A DNA stretch of 64,000 nucleotides from Bryobacterales bacterium (GCA_016721425.1 JADKID010000005.1:186001-250000); one strand, 5' to 3'; positions 42,760 to 51,807 are shown, numbered from the stretch's first letter. Notes: generated from the letters alone by a model not told the origin. Program-made: numbers and translations.

Positions 42760-45700
42760 TTAGAACCTCAACCTCAAGGACAACTGGATGGAGCGCATCT
42801 GCCCCGCGGCCGTCGCCAACCCGTAGTTCGACGCGTTCACCACCGTGCCGTACGAACTGATGTTGACGTGATTCAGAATGTTCTCCGCCTCCAGCCGCCC
42901 TTCCAGGCGGTGCCGCGAGTTGTCCCCAATCTGCCACGCCCGCCCGAACGATGCGTTCATCCCAAAGGTGCCCGGACCCGGAATCGTGTTCCGCGCCGCG
43001 TTACCATACCGGTCGCCCGGCGGAGCAGTGAACGCCGCCGTATTGAAATAGCCGTTACCCCCGCTAATCGAGGCGCCCGTGGCATCGGCGCGCGCGCTGC
43101 CCGTTGCGCCGCTGCCGCCGGCGTCGGCCACTGCGCCCAGCACGCGTGCCGTCAGCGGCGCACCCGTATTCAACGTGATGGTCGTGTTCAGGCTCCAGTC
43201 CCTCAGGATCTTCGACGCCAGGTTCTTCTGCTTCATCCACAGCGCGTTCGGGCCAAAAGGCGATTGCGCCATTGTGTTGAAGGAGAAGTTGTGCCGCCGG
43301 TCAAAGTTCGACAGGCCCCGCTCCGCCGCCAGATTCTTATCGTCCTGCACCACCAGGTTGCCCGTCCCGCCAATCGACGATGCGTTGTCGATTGACTTCG
43401 AATACGTGTACATCGCATTCCACGTCAGCCCTTTCCGCATCCGCCGCGACACCCGCAGTTGGCCGGAATGGAGGATCGAATTCCCCTCCGGGTTGTCGTA
43501 GGTGAAGCCCACCGCGTAGGGGATAGGCCGCCGGTCCTCCGAATCCGACGGCGAGCCCACCGGCGCCCGGTTCGGCAGCCTCTGGATCACCAGCCGCGTT
43601 CCCTTCGTCGCCACATAGCCGGCCTCAATCACGTGCGCCTTGAACTCCTGCTGCACCGAGAGGCTCCACGTCTGCGCGTAGGGCGCCACATAGTCCGGTG
43701 ACACGGCATAGCTATTGCGAATGGTGGTGTCCGAAGGGCCCTGGAATGGGTTCAGAATCGTCAACGGTGCGCTGGCTGTCGTGTTGAACGTTGCGCTCGT
43801 CGCAAAGGGCGGCTGCTGCCCCAACCTCGTGGGAATCCGGCTATAGATCGATCCGTCATAGAACAACCCGTAGCCACCGCGTACGATCATTTTGCCCTTT
43901 GGCCGCGGCTTCCAGGAGAAGCCCAGCCGTGGCGATAGATTGTTATTGTCGGGCCGGATCATCCCGTCTGGCGTCACGCCGCTGTACGGCCCAATGGATC
44001 CGGGCGTCACCACCGCCGCGCCTGTCGTCCCCGGCGCAATGTCGAGATTCGACAACCGTCCATACTTCTCCGTGAACGGCCGCCAGTTGTCGTACCGTAG
44101 CCCCAGATTGAATGTCAGGTTCGGTCGCGCCCGCCACTCGTCCTGCACAAACACACCATATTGCGAGGACCGCATATAGCTGTCGGGCGAGCCGAACCGG
44201 ATCGTCGATTGCTGCGGATAACCCAGCAGGTAGTCGGCAAAGTCGTTGCCCGTCCCTGAGACCGGCAGCCCCGCGGCCGTCAACGCGCTCGTGGCCAGCC
44301 CGCCAAAGAACAGCGTGCCGCGCGCGTTCGGATCGGATAGCGTATTCCACTGCGTCCGCGTAAAGTCGAAGCCGCTTGTGATGGTGTGCGTCTTGCGCAC
44401 AAACGTCCAGCCCTCGCCAAAGGCAAAGGTGTGGACGTTACGGCGCGACCGGTTGCCATCCGTCAGGTCACCGTAGTTGGTGAAGTTCAGATTCGGCGGA
44501 CCGTAGTTGGCCGGATCGCGCGACGTGCCCAGGATACCCAACTGCGCGGCCACGTCCGTCCCATTGGCAAAGTACGGGATCAACTCGTTGCGGTTGCGGT
44601 TGTAGCGCACCCGCGCGGTATGGATGATTCGCGGCGAGAACGTGTGGCTCCAGTTCAGGCCAACATTGACGCCGGTTCCCGAACTCGGATCGCTCCATCC
44701 GAACATCTGCACACTCTCCGACGAACGCCGCTGCCAGCCGACATCGCCGGCCAGCCTGTCTTTCTTGGTGAGCGTCCGGTTCAGCCGCACATTGAGGTTG
44801 TCCGTCGATTGCGGAATCGTCGTCGTGTAGCGGTAGTTCTGCGTCGAGCCGGTGGAGTTTGGCAGCGGCAGATACGCCAGCAGCCCCTTCGATGCCGCGC
44901 TGATCCGCGAATCCGGAATGACGTTGCCCGCGAACGGCGTCTTGCTCAACGGATCGTAGATCGTGGAGCGCGTGGCGAGCGATGAGAAATCGCCAGCCCG
45001 CAGCGCGGATTCCGGCATCACGCCAAACCCGTTGTACACGCTGCTGCCGCGCTGCCCGCTGTAGTTGATGAAAAACATGCTGTTGTTCGGGTTGAAGATC
45101 TTCCCCAGGCTCAGCGGCCCGCCCAGCGTCGCACCATAACGGTACTGCGAGTAGCTGGGCTTCGTCGCCTCCCGGCCGTTGATGGAATACGGCGAGGCGT
45201 CGAAAGTGTCTCCACGTACGGAAAGGTTGGCACCGCCGCGGATCTGATCCCTCGTCCGCCGGCTACGATTGCCAAAACCCTCGCGCTGGGCCTGCCGCGC
45301 CCGATCCTGCATCGCCGTGCGGAGCTTCTCGCGCTCTTCCAGAGTCATGTTGGCGAGATCCGGCCGGCCTCCTGGGCCTCCAGGACCTCCAGGACCACCC
45401 CGGCCTCCAGGACCGCCAGGCCCGCCAAATCCACCCGGCCGTCCGCCCATGCCACCGGGGGCTCCGCCACCCATAGCGCCACCGCCGCCCCCTCCGCCGC
45501 CACGCCCGCCACCCATGCCGCCCATCCCACCACCACCGCCCATCATGCCGCCACCCTCGCCGCCTGGCATGCCGCCGCCTGGCATGCCGCCGCCCGGTCC
45601 GCCCATGCCGCCAAACTCCATCATCATGTCGGGCCGGTCCTGTTGCTGGAGACCGCGGCTCAGTGAGCCCTGCACCAGAAACGCCTCGCTCCCTTCGCCG

Positions 45701-46050
45701 TTCTCCGGCGCCGCCACCGCCAAAGCCGGCGTCTCTTCCAGGCTCCGCGTCACCTGCGCCTCCAGGCCGTTCGTCATCTGTGCGGCCGCCGGAGCAGCGC
45801 CCGCCCCAGCCATCACCGGCCGCATCGCCCGCAACGCCATGGCTACCGCCAATGGCGCCGTGCGCTCCTCCGCCTTCACCTGCTGGATCACCGCCTGGAA
45901 TCCAAACATCCGCACTTCCACGGTCAGCGCGCCCGCTGGCAACCCCTCCACCGCAAACCGGCCCTGTTCATCACTGGTGGTCGTCCACGTTTGCCCGCCC
46001 GCCGTGACCGTAACAGCTGCACCCGGGATTGCTTTGCCTTGAGCCGTCAC
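42760..46050 (-). CDS. TonB-dependent receptor, Oar-like, with carboxypeptidase-regulatory domain
   Basis: The open frame of 1096 residues starts at a GTG inside the first beta-strand of a carboxypeptidase-regulatory-like domain (KAIPGAAVTVTAGGQTWTTTSDEQGRFAVEG-type pattern). A very Gly/Met/Pro-rich segment follows (about 147-229). The rest is a long outer-membrane barrel, ending in SIQLSLRLRF with the terminal Phe. Blocks such as INGREATKPSYSQYRYGATLGGPL, NLGLRYDNWRPFTEKYGRL and NNLSPRLGFSWKP are typical of acidobacterial Oar-type receptors for large substrates. As read, it lacks a signal peptide; see the frameshift entry at 46051-46132. The VWFA gene follows 2 bases downstream. Confidence 0.87.
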   Translation of the reverse strand: MTAQGKAIPGAAVTVTAGGQTWTTTSDEQGRFAVEGLPAGALTVEVRMFGFQAVIQQVKAEERTAPLAVAMALRAMRPVMAGAGAAPAAAQMTNGLEAQVTRSLEETPALAVAAPENGEGSEAFLVQGSLSRGLQQQDRPDMMMEFGGMGGPGGGMPGGGMPGGEGGGMMGGGGGMGGMGGGRGGGGGGGGAMGGGAPGGMGGRPGGFGGPGGPGGRGGPGGPGGPGGRPDLANMTLEEREKLRTAMQDRARQAQREGFGNRSRRTRDQIRGGANLSVRGDTFDASPYSINGREATKPSYSQYRYGATLGGPLSLGKIFNPNNSMFFINYSGQRGSSVYNGFGVMPESALRAGDFSSLATRSTIYDPLSKTPFAGNVIPDSRISAASKGLLAYLPLPNSTGSTQNYRYTTTIPQSTDNLNVRLNRTLTKKDRLAGDVGWQRRSSESVQMFGWSDPSSGTGVNVGLNWSHTFSPRIIHTARVRYNRNRNELIPYFANGTDVAAQLGILGTSRDPANYGPPNLNFTNYGDLTDGNRSRRNVHTFAFGEGWTFVRKTHTITSGFDFTRTQWNTLSDPNARGTLFFGGLATSALTAAGLPVSGTGNDFADYLLGYPQQSTIRFGSPDSYMRSSQYGVFVQDEWRARPNLTFNLGLRYDNWRPFTEKYGRLSNLDIAPGTTGAAVVTPGSIGPYSGVTPDGMIRPDNNNLSPRLGFSWKPRPKGKMIVRGGYGLFYDGSIYSRIPTRLGQQPPFATSATFNTTASAPLTILNPFQGPSDTTIRNSYAVSPDYVAPYAQTWSLSVQQEFKAHVIEAGYVATKGTRLVIQRLPNRAPVGSPSDSEDRRPIPYAVGFTYDNPEGNSILHSGQLRVSRRMRKGLTWNAMYTYSKSIDNASSIGGTGNLVVQDDKNLAAERGLSNFDRRHNFSFNTMAQSPFGPNALWMKQKNLASKILRDWSLNTTITLNTGAPLTARVLGAVADAGGSGATGSARADATGASISGGNGYFNTAAFTAPPGDRYGNAARNTIPGPGTFGMNASFGRAWQIGDNSRHRLEGRLEAENILNHVNISSYGTVVNASNYGLATAAGQMRSIQLSLRLRF
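45364..45612 (-). repeat. Low-complexity Gly/Met/Pro/Arg coding repeat
   Basis: Inside the TonB receptor gene, short GGN-CCN type units repeat for about 250 bases. The encoded segment runs from GGMGGPGGG through runs of glycine to collagen-like GGPGGPGGR units. It separates the regulatory domain from the barrel. Confidence 0.85.
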
Positions 46051-46132
46051 CTTGCCAGTCCATGGCGTCTGCGCGCCCTGCGCCCCAGCCCATTAGCCAC
46101 GCCGCTGCCCAAACCGCCAGCCGGCGCGCCAC
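46051..46132 (-). other. Signal-peptide segment of the TonB receptor in another frame (apparent 1-base frameshift)
   Basis: A GTG at 46132 opens a frame that reads VARRLAVWAAAWLMGWGAG, an excellent signal peptide. The receptor frame, upstream of its GTG, reads WAGAQGAQTPWTGK after a stop at 46093-46095, which looks like the cleavage region and mature start. Removing one G from the G-runs around 46085-46091 joins the two. This is either a sequence error or a real mutation that would stop export. Confidence 0.65.
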
Positions 46133-46278
46133 CCAGCCCGCCAGCCAAAGCCCCAGCCAGCATCGCCACCAACTCTAGCCGTCGTAGTTTGGTCACACTA
46201 CGGAAGACGCCTTCCGCACGTTGCAGGATTACAGGCCCATCCTGTGAAGTTTTGCAAAGGCCGGACGATAGGTATCTT

Positions 46279-46908
46279 GTGAGGGTACTTTCACTTGCGT
46301 GCCTCCTGACGGCTCACGCCCTCGCTCAGAGTGCTCAGGAGACCGCCATCGCCCGCCAGCGCGAGTCTATTCAACGCCAACGCACCGCCTTGGAAGCGCA
46401 AGAGGGCGCCGCCGCGCGCCAACGCGCCTCCGCCGCCCGCCAGCCCAAGCCGCCGCCCTGGACACCCCCCACGGCCACTGCCCCCGTCGCGGATTGCGGC
46501 GCTCTCACCGATTCCCGCCTCGATGGTCTCATTCAAAAGGCCGCCAAAAACAACGTCCTCACCCCGGACCTCCTGCGGGCCGTCATCCGCCGCGAGTCCT
46601 CGTTTGAGCCCTGCGCTGTCAGCCGCTCCGGCGCTATGGGCCTCATGCAGCTCATGCCCGGCACCGCCTTCGATCTGGGCGTCGACAACCCCTTCGACGC
46701 GGAGCAGAATATCGACGCGGGTAGCCGCTTCCTGAAGTCGCTCCTCAATCGCTACGGCGGCGATCTCTCACTCGCCCTCAGCGCCTACAACGCCGGTCCC
46801 GCTCGGGTCGACGCCATCAAGGCCATCCCGCCCATCAAGGAAACTCAGGATTATGTAAAGGAAATCCTGAACCGTCTCCGCCCCCCGCCTGCGATAGACT
46901 CGCAGTGA
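46279..46908 (+). CDS. Lytic transglycosylase (SLT domain)
   Basis: The GTG at 46279 gives 209 residues with a signal peptide (MRVLSLACLLTAHALAQ). A coiled, Gln/Arg-rich linker and a proline stretch follow, then an SLT domain. In that domain are AVIRRESSFEPCAVSRSGAMGLMQLMPGTA, with the catalytic Glu in RRESSF, and the later ALSAYNAGP. The enzyme cleaves peptidoglycan glycan strands to 1,6-anhydro products. A longer reading from 45991 lies over the TonB leader region and is not credible. It overlaps the next gene by GTGA. Confidence 0.92.
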   Translation: MRVLSLACLLTAHALAQSAQETAIARQRESIQRQRTALEAQEGAAARQRASAARQPKPPPWTPPTATAPVADCGALTDSRLDGLIQKAAKNNVLTPDLLRAVIRRESSFEPCAVSRSGAMGLMQLMPGTAFDLGVDNPFDAEQNIDAGSRFLKSLLNRYGGDLSLALSAYNAGPARVDAIKAIPPIKETQDYVKEILNRLRPPPAIDSQ

Positions 46909-47711
46909 TGCTGCCGCTTCTGGTCGCGCTCCAACTCGTGCAATCCCCTTCACCGATGGTCGAGAACACTCGCGCCCACGAGCGTCAGCAACAACGCCCG
47001 CTGGCCGGCGAGCGCATCCAGACTCCACTCGGAGATCTCCTCTTGCCACCCGGCCTCAAGCCGGGCCGCAAGGTCTCTCTCGTGATCCACTTCCACGGCG
47101 CGCTTTGGCTCGCCGAGCAATCTGTCCGCCAGGCGATGCCCAAGGCTGCCGTGCTCGCCGTCCAGGTGGGCGCCGGTTCGCGAGTCTATGACGAGGCAGT
47201 GCGAGATCCAGCTGTCCTGCCTGCCATCCTCACAGCCCTCGCCCATCCCGTGGAACATCTCTACCTATCCGGATTCAGCGCCGGATACGGGGCGATTCGT
47301 GCCATCTTGCGCCAACCCGCGAATGCGGCCCGCGTCGATGGCGTGCTCCTGCTCGACGGCATCCACTCCGGCTACGACGATCCCCAGGACGCTCGCCAAC
47401 CCACTCGCGCCGATCTCGATGCCTACCTCACCTTCGCCAAAGCCGCTCAGGTTGGGCAGAAGCGCCTCGCCATCCTCCACTCGGAGATCTTCCCCGGCTC
47501 CTATGCCAGCACCACCGAAACTACCGATTGGCTGCTGGCCCAGCTCGACCTCCGCCGCAAGGCCGTCCTGCGCTGGGGCCCCCTCGGCATGCAGATCGTC
47601 AGCGACACCCGTTCCGGCCACCTGCGGATTCTTGGCTTCGCCGGCAACTCCGCCCCCGATCACGTCGATATACTCCACGCCATGCCCTGGGCGCTCAAGA
47701 TGCTGAAATAA
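46905..47711 (+). CDS. Secreted alpha/beta-hydrolase-like protein
   Basis: The 268-residue product starts at a GTG overlapping the transglycosylase stop. A short hydrophobic N-terminus (MLPLLVALQLVQSPSP) looks like a signal peptide. The core has SLVIHFHGALWLAE, a nucleophile elbow GFSAGYGAIRAIL, VDGVLLLDGIHSGYDD, and a late HVDI histidine. This is the alpha/beta-hydrolase pattern. The closest group would be secreted esterases or peptidoglycan-linked hydrolases, but no specific assignment is possible. Coupling to a lytic transglycosylase hints at a cell-wall task. Confidence 0.72.
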   Translation: MMLPLLVALQLVQSPSPMVENTRAHERQQQRPLAGERIQTPLGDLLLPPGLKPGRKVSLVIHFHGALWLAEQSVRQAMPKAAVLAVQVGAGSRVYDEAVRDPAVLPAILTALAHPVEHLYLSGFSAGYGAIRAILRQPANAARVDGVLLLDGIHSGYDDPQDARQPTRADLDAYLTFAKAAQVGQKRLAILHSEIFPGSYASTTETTDWLLAQLDLRRKAVLRWGPLGMQIVSDTRSGHLRILGFAGNSAPDHVDILHAMPWALKMLK

Positions 47712-47713
47712 CC

Positions 47714-48316
47714 CTACTTCACCGGAAACCCTGGGCTCGCCATCACTTCTTTCATCTGGTTGATGTGCCGCTCAGAGTGCCCAGCTAGCAGAATGTACCA
47801 TTGCAGCCCGTCCAACTCCCCGAAGACGGGATGCGCTGAGAAATGCACCCGCAGATCGTCCTGCGTCTCCCGGACATAGGTGATGTTCCGGTCGCGTGCC
47901 GTGCGGAATCCGTTCAGCAGCGCCGCCTTGTTGGGATACTTGCCGGTGGGCTTCAGCGGCTCCGGCGCCTGCGCCTTCTTGTCCCGTACGGGAAGCACCT
48001 TGATCAGCATGTAGTCCGTCTCGCGCGGATTGGCCTTCCTCTTCTCTGGCGTCGCCGGCGAGGCCATCATCTTCGTCACGATGGCGGGCAGAAAGTCCTC
48101 GCTCACCACAATATGCTCCGCCACTTCCGCGATCGACCACACATTCGGCGCGGGCTTCCACTTCATTTGCGCCTCGCTCAGCGGTCCCAACGTGTCGATA
48201 AACTGCTTGCGCGTGCCATGCAGGGCACTAACGGCGTAGTCGTGCTCCCCCTGCGATAGGGCCTGCCCGAAGATCGGGGCGGCCAGGAGAATCAGGCTGA
48301 TCAGTAGGCGGCTCAT
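47714..48316 (-). CDS. Secreted DinB-family protein (second copy in window)
   Basis: From ATG 48316 the product has 200 residues (an ATG at 48325 adds three). Signal peptide MSRLLISLILLAAPIFGQ, then a DinB-like helix bundle with LGPLSEAQMKWKPAPNVWSIAEVAEHIVVSEDF and a C-terminal WYILLAGHSERHINQMKEVM. The histidines in AEHIV and AGHSERH fit the metal site. It is only distantly similar to the copy at 8201-8737. Role unknown. Confidence 0.83.
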   Translation of the reverse strand: MSRLLISLILLAAPIFGQALSQGEHDYAVSALHGTRKQFIDTLGPLSEAQMKWKPAPNVWSIAEVAEHIVVSEDFLPAIVTKMMASPATPEKRKANPRETDYMLIKVLPVRDKKAQAPEPLKPTGKYPNKAALLNGFRTARDRNITYVRETQDDLRVHFSAHPVFGELDGLQWYILLAGHSERHINQMKEVMASPGFPVK

Positions 48317-48387
48317 GCACTCCAAAGTAACATCATCATCCCGGCTAAAGCTTCCTACCTATGTCGCCGATGAGCACTTAGGGCGCA

Positions 48388-49569
48388 ATGGAGTCTCTCA
48401 AAACAACCACCATCACGCAACTCGAGGCGCCGGCAGCAACGGCCCGCCCTACTGCGCCGCCCGCGTCCGCGGCCGTTGGCCTCGCCACCATTCTCCTGGT
48501 GGATAGCGTCGACATCAACCGGCAGCTCATCAAGGGGATTCTGAAGTTCGGTCCATACCGGATTCTCGAAGCCCGCCAGCCCAATGAGGCATTTCAACTC
48601 CTCGAGCAGGCGGACGTGGACCTCATCATCGCGGACCTCGTCATGCCCGAGATCAGCAACGATATGCAGGGCGGCCTCGAGTTCTGCCGTCGCGTCAAGG
48701 CCAACCGCCGCACCCGGCTGGTCCCCATCCTGATCCTCACCAGCGTCCAGGGCAACAACAACGTCATCGCCAGCCTGGAATCCGGCGCCGATGAGTTCCT
48801 CATCAAGCCGCTCCAGCCTGCCGTCTTCCGCACCCGCATCCGCACCATGCTGCGCAGCAAGCGCACGCTCGATTCCCTCGAAGAGGCCGAGACCATCATC
48901 TTCGCCATGGCCGAGACCGTCGAGCAGCGCGATAAGGAAACCGGCCACCACTGCCAGCGCCTGGCCGCCCTCAGCGTCGCCCTCGGCACCGCCCTCGGCC
49001 TGCCGGAGGACGATCTCCTCGCCCTCTACCGCGGCGGCTACCTCCACGACATCGGCAAAATCGCCATCCCGGATTCCATCCTATTTAAACGCGGCGTCCT
49101 CAACGAGGAAGAGTGGCTCGTCATGCGCTCCCACACCCTCAAAGGAGAGGCCATCTGCCGCCGCATGCGCTCGCTCGCGCCAGTCCTGCCCATCATCCGG
49201 AATCACCACGAAAAATGGGATGGCTCCGGCTATCCCGACGGGCTCGCTGGCGAGCAAATCCCCCTGCTGGCCCGCATTCTCCAGCTGGCCGATATCTACG
49301 ACGCTCTCACCTCGCGCCGCAGCTACAAATCCGCCTTCTCCGCCGATGAGGCCGTGGCCATGCTCCAGAAGGAAGCCGCCATGAACTGGCGCGACCCCGA
49401 ACTCGTCTCGGTCTTCGTGGAAATGGTCCGCCAACCGAACTTCGTCGCCCACTCCGCCGCGCTGTTCGCCCCCGATCCCGCACACTCCGATTTGAGCAGC
49501 CGCGAAGCCGCCGAGCTCCAGACCATGCGCGAATCGCTCGCCCGCATGTCCCGCGAAGTTCTCAAATAA
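48388..49569 (+). CDS. Response regulator with HD-GYP cyclic-di-GMP phosphodiesterase domain
   Basis: The 393-residue product has a receiver domain (about 34-153) with phosphoacceptor D83 in LIIADLVMPE and K140 in LIKPLQP. An HD-GYP domain follows (about 165-350): GYLHDIGKIAIPDSIL with the HD pair at 220-221, and HHEKWDGSGYPDGL with GYP at 281-283. HD-GYP proteins degrade cyclic di-GMP. All the usual metal and GYP residues are present, so it should be active. The N-terminal 30 residues are Ala/Pro/Thr-rich. The partner kinase is not adjacent. Confidence 0.94.
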   Translation: MESLKTTTITQLEAPAATARPTAPPASAAVGLATILLVDSVDINRQLIKGILKFGPYRILEARQPNEAFQLLEQADVDLIIADLVMPEISNDMQGGLEFCRRVKANRRTRLVPILILTSVQGNNNVIASLESGADEFLIKPLQPAVFRTRIRTMLRSKRTLDSLEEAETIIFAMAETVEQRDKETGHHCQRLAALSVALGTALGLPEDDLLALYRGGYLHDIGKIAIPDSILFKRGVLNEEEWLVMRSHTLKGEAICRRMRSLAPVLPIIRNHHEKWDGSGYPDGLAGEQIPLLARILQLADIYDALTSRRSYKSAFSADEAVAMLQKEAAMNWRDPELVSVFVEMVRQPNFVAHSAALFAPDPAHSDLSSREAAELQTMRESLARMSREVLK

Positions 49570-49572
49570 CCG

Positions 49573-51465
49573 TTAGCCCCATACCTGATTCACCAGCAGC
49601 GCGCACACGTACGCCAAAGCCCCCATGTACGTGAACTGCACAATCGGCCACTTCCAGCCGCCCGTTTCTCTCCGCACCACCGCCAGTGTCGACATGCACT
49701 GCATCGCAAACGCAAAGAAAACCAGTAGCGCCACCGCCCCGCCCACCGTCAGATCCTTGTGTAGCGCTGCCTGCAAACCATGCGAGTCCTGGTCCGCCTC
49801 CATCCCGTAGATGGTCCCCAGCGTCCCCACGATGACTTCCCGCGCGGCCAGCGACGTAATCAGCCCCACCCCGATCTTCCAGTTGAACCCCAGGGGCTTG
49901 ATCGCCGGCTCAATCGCGCGGCCCATCGTGCCGGCCAGGCTCTCCTCAATCGGCGGCGCCTTGCCGTCCACCAGCGGCACGCTCGCCAGAATCCACAACA
50001 CCACCGACACCCCCAGGATCACCGTCCCCGCGCGCTTCAGAAACGCTTTGCCCCGGTCCCACAGCCGCAAGCCGATCGAGCGCAGCGTTGGCATGCGATA
50101 AGGCGGCATTTCCAGCACAAAAGGCGTCCGTTCGCTCCTCAAAATCGACGATTTCAGCAACTTCGCCGTACCCACCGCCGCCACAAACCCCAACACGTAC
50201 AAGCCCAGCATCGCCGCCGCTCGCGTACCCAGCAGATTCCCGATGAACGGCCGCTCCGGGATGAACGCCGCGATGATCAACGTATACACCGGCAGCCGCG
50301 CCGAGCACGTCATGAATGGCGCAATCAGGATCGTCGCAATCCGGTCCCGCTTGCTCTCAATCGTGCGCGTTGCCATGATCGCCGGCACCGCGCACGCATA
50401 CGCCGAAAGCAGCGGAATAAAGCTCTTGCCCTGCAAGCCGACCCGCGCCATCGTCCTGTCCGCGATCAGCGCGGCCCGCGCCAGATAGCCGGAGTCCTCC
50501 AGGATCGCAATGAACAGAAACAGCAGCAATATCTGCGGTAGGAACACCAGCACAGAGCCCACGCCGCTCCACACACCATCCACCAGCAAAGACCGCAACA
50601 TAGTATCGGGCAGCGCCGCCCGCAGCGCCCCGCCCGACGAGCGGATCGCCCACTCCACGCCGTCCATCAGCGGCTGCGCGCCCGTGAAGATCGTCTGAAA
50701 CACCGCGCCCACCACAATCATGAAGACAATCGGCCCCCAGAACGGGTGCAGAAACGCTCCGTCCAGCCGCCGCGTCCACACCGGTGGCGCCGGATGCGTG
50801 TACCCCGCCTCTTTCGAAATGCTCCGCGCCCACTGCCGGCACGCGGGCAGATCCTGCAAAACCGGCAACTCCACCGGCTTCGGCACCGCGATGCTGCCGG
50901 TCAGAAACCGCGCCACCGCGCTGATGCCCTCGCCCGTCGCCGCACTCGCCAGGATCACCGGCGCGCCCAACTCATTGGCCAGCGCCTCAATATCCACATC
51001 GCCGCCACGCCGCCGCATATCGTCGGCCATGTTGAGAACCACCAGCGTCGGCAACCGCAAACTCAGAATCGACGCCGCCAGCGGCAGATGGCGGTTCAGA
51101 TTGGTGGCATCCAGGATTAGAATCACCGCGTCCGGCTTCTTCAAACCCGGCATCTTGCCGTGCAGTACTTTGTAGGAGACCCGCTCGTCTTCCGAACGCG
51201 GATTCAAGCTGTACACTCCGGGCAGATCTACCAGGTCAATGTCGTGGTGCCCCGGCAGATGCGCCTTGCCCGTGCGGTGCTCCACCGTGACGCCCGGGAA
51301 GTTCGCCACCGTCTGCCGCAAGCCGGTCAAACGATTGAACAAGGTGGATTTGCCCGCATTCGGCGGACCGATAATCGCCACCACGCGGTGTGTCGTCGCC
51401 CGGCTGGAGGGCGGCGCAGTCCCGGGAGCCAGCTCCGCATTCCCGCCTGCGTGGCAATCGCTCAT
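49573..51465 (-). CDS. feoB: Ferrous iron transporter FeoB
   Basis: The 630-residue product has an N-terminal G domain: G1 GPPNAGKS (33-40), G3 DLPG in LVDLPGVYSL, and G4 NMAD. A linker and about ten transmembrane helices follow, including the gate-like CAVPAIMATRTIES block and SLAAREVIVGTLGTIYG. It imports Fe2+ across the inner membrane. It lies 4 bases downstream of feoA, in the usual order. The length is somewhat below the E. coli protein but normal for many phyla. Confidence 0.96.
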   Translation of the reverse strand: MSDCHAGGNAELAPGTAPPSSRATTHRVVAIIGPPNAGKSTLFNRLTGLRQTVANFPGVTVEHRTGKAHLPGHHDIDLVDLPGVYSLNPRSEDERVSYKVLHGKMPGLKKPDAVILILDATNLNRHLPLAASILSLRLPTLVVLNMADDMRRRGGDVDIEALANELGAPVILASAATGEGISAVARFLTGSIAVPKPVELPVLQDLPACRQWARSISKEAGYTHPAPPVWTRRLDGAFLHPFWGPIVFMIVVGAVFQTIFTGAQPLMDGVEWAIRSSGGALRAALPDTMLRSLLVDGVWSGVGSVLVFLPQILLLFLFIAILEDSGYLARAALIADRTMARVGLQGKSFIPLLSAYACAVPAIMATRTIESKRDRIATILIAPFMTCSARLPVYTLIIAAFIPERPFIGNLLGTRAAAMLGLYVLGFVAAVGTAKLLKSSILRSERTPFVLEMPPYRMPTLRSIGLRLWDRGKAFLKRAGTVILGVSVVLWILASVPLVDGKAPPIEESLAGTMGRAIEPAIKPLGFNWKIGVGLITSLAAREVIVGTLGTIYGMEADQDSHGLQAALHKDLTVGGAVALLVFFAFAMQCMSTLAVVRRETGGWKWPIVQFTYMGALAYVCALLVNQVWG

Positions 51466-51469
51466 CGCA

Positions 51470-51736
51470 TCACTGCTCGCGCAGGATCATGTGGAGAGCA
51501 GTCTCCCGCCGCAGCGCAATCTCCGAGCCATCCACCCGAAATACCCGCGGATCGCCACCCGGCGCGCTGCGTGCCGCACTCACTGCGTGGCCGGGTAAAA
51601 ACCCAAGCTCCATCAGCCGTTGCGCCAGGTCACCCGGCAATTCAATTCGGTCCAGCAGACCTTCCTCGTTTTCGACAAGATCCGCCAAGGTGCGAAGGGC
51701 CTGGTTTGCCGCTCCGTCTTTGACACTCAGTTGCAT
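51470..51736 (-). CDS. feoA: Ferrous iron transport protein FeoA
   Basis: The ATG at 51736 is preceded by AAGGAAG and gives 88 residues of an SH3-like FeoA domain: RIELPGDLAQRLMELGFLPGHAVSAARSAPGGDPRVFRVDGSEIALRRE-type order, that is, an LMELGFLPG turn and a closing IALRRETA strand. FeoA is a small cytoplasmic partner required for FeoB function. Longer readings upstream cross the divergent promoter region and are rejected. Confidence 0.93.
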   Translation of the reverse strand: MQLSVKDGAANQALRTLADLVENEEGLLDRIELPGDLAQRLMELGFLPGHAVSAARSAPGGDPRVFRVDGSEIALRRETALHMILREQ

Positions 51737-51745
51737 TCTTCCTTT

Positions 51746-51751
51746 AGTATA
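51746..51751 (-). promoter_or_regulatory. Possible -10 element of feoAB
   Basis: The minus strand reads TATACT 10 bases upstream of the feoA ATG, in the 71-base region shared with the divergent MerR-TPR gene. The -35 region is poor. No clear Fur-type palindrome is visible. Confidence 0.3.
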
Positions 51752-51807
51752 CTCCCGCCGGCGATCCCTCGGGAACCCCGCCGCGCGCCGGGTGCTAGAA
51801 TGACTCA

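Noticed and set aside
45364..45612. Repetitive DNA as a possible CRISPR array
   Set aside because: Units are short, in frame and encode a Gly-rich protein segment; there are no spacers.
46080..46095. Phase variation as the cause of the TonB frameshift
   Set aside because: The G-runs are only three or four bases, too short for typical slipped-strand switching.
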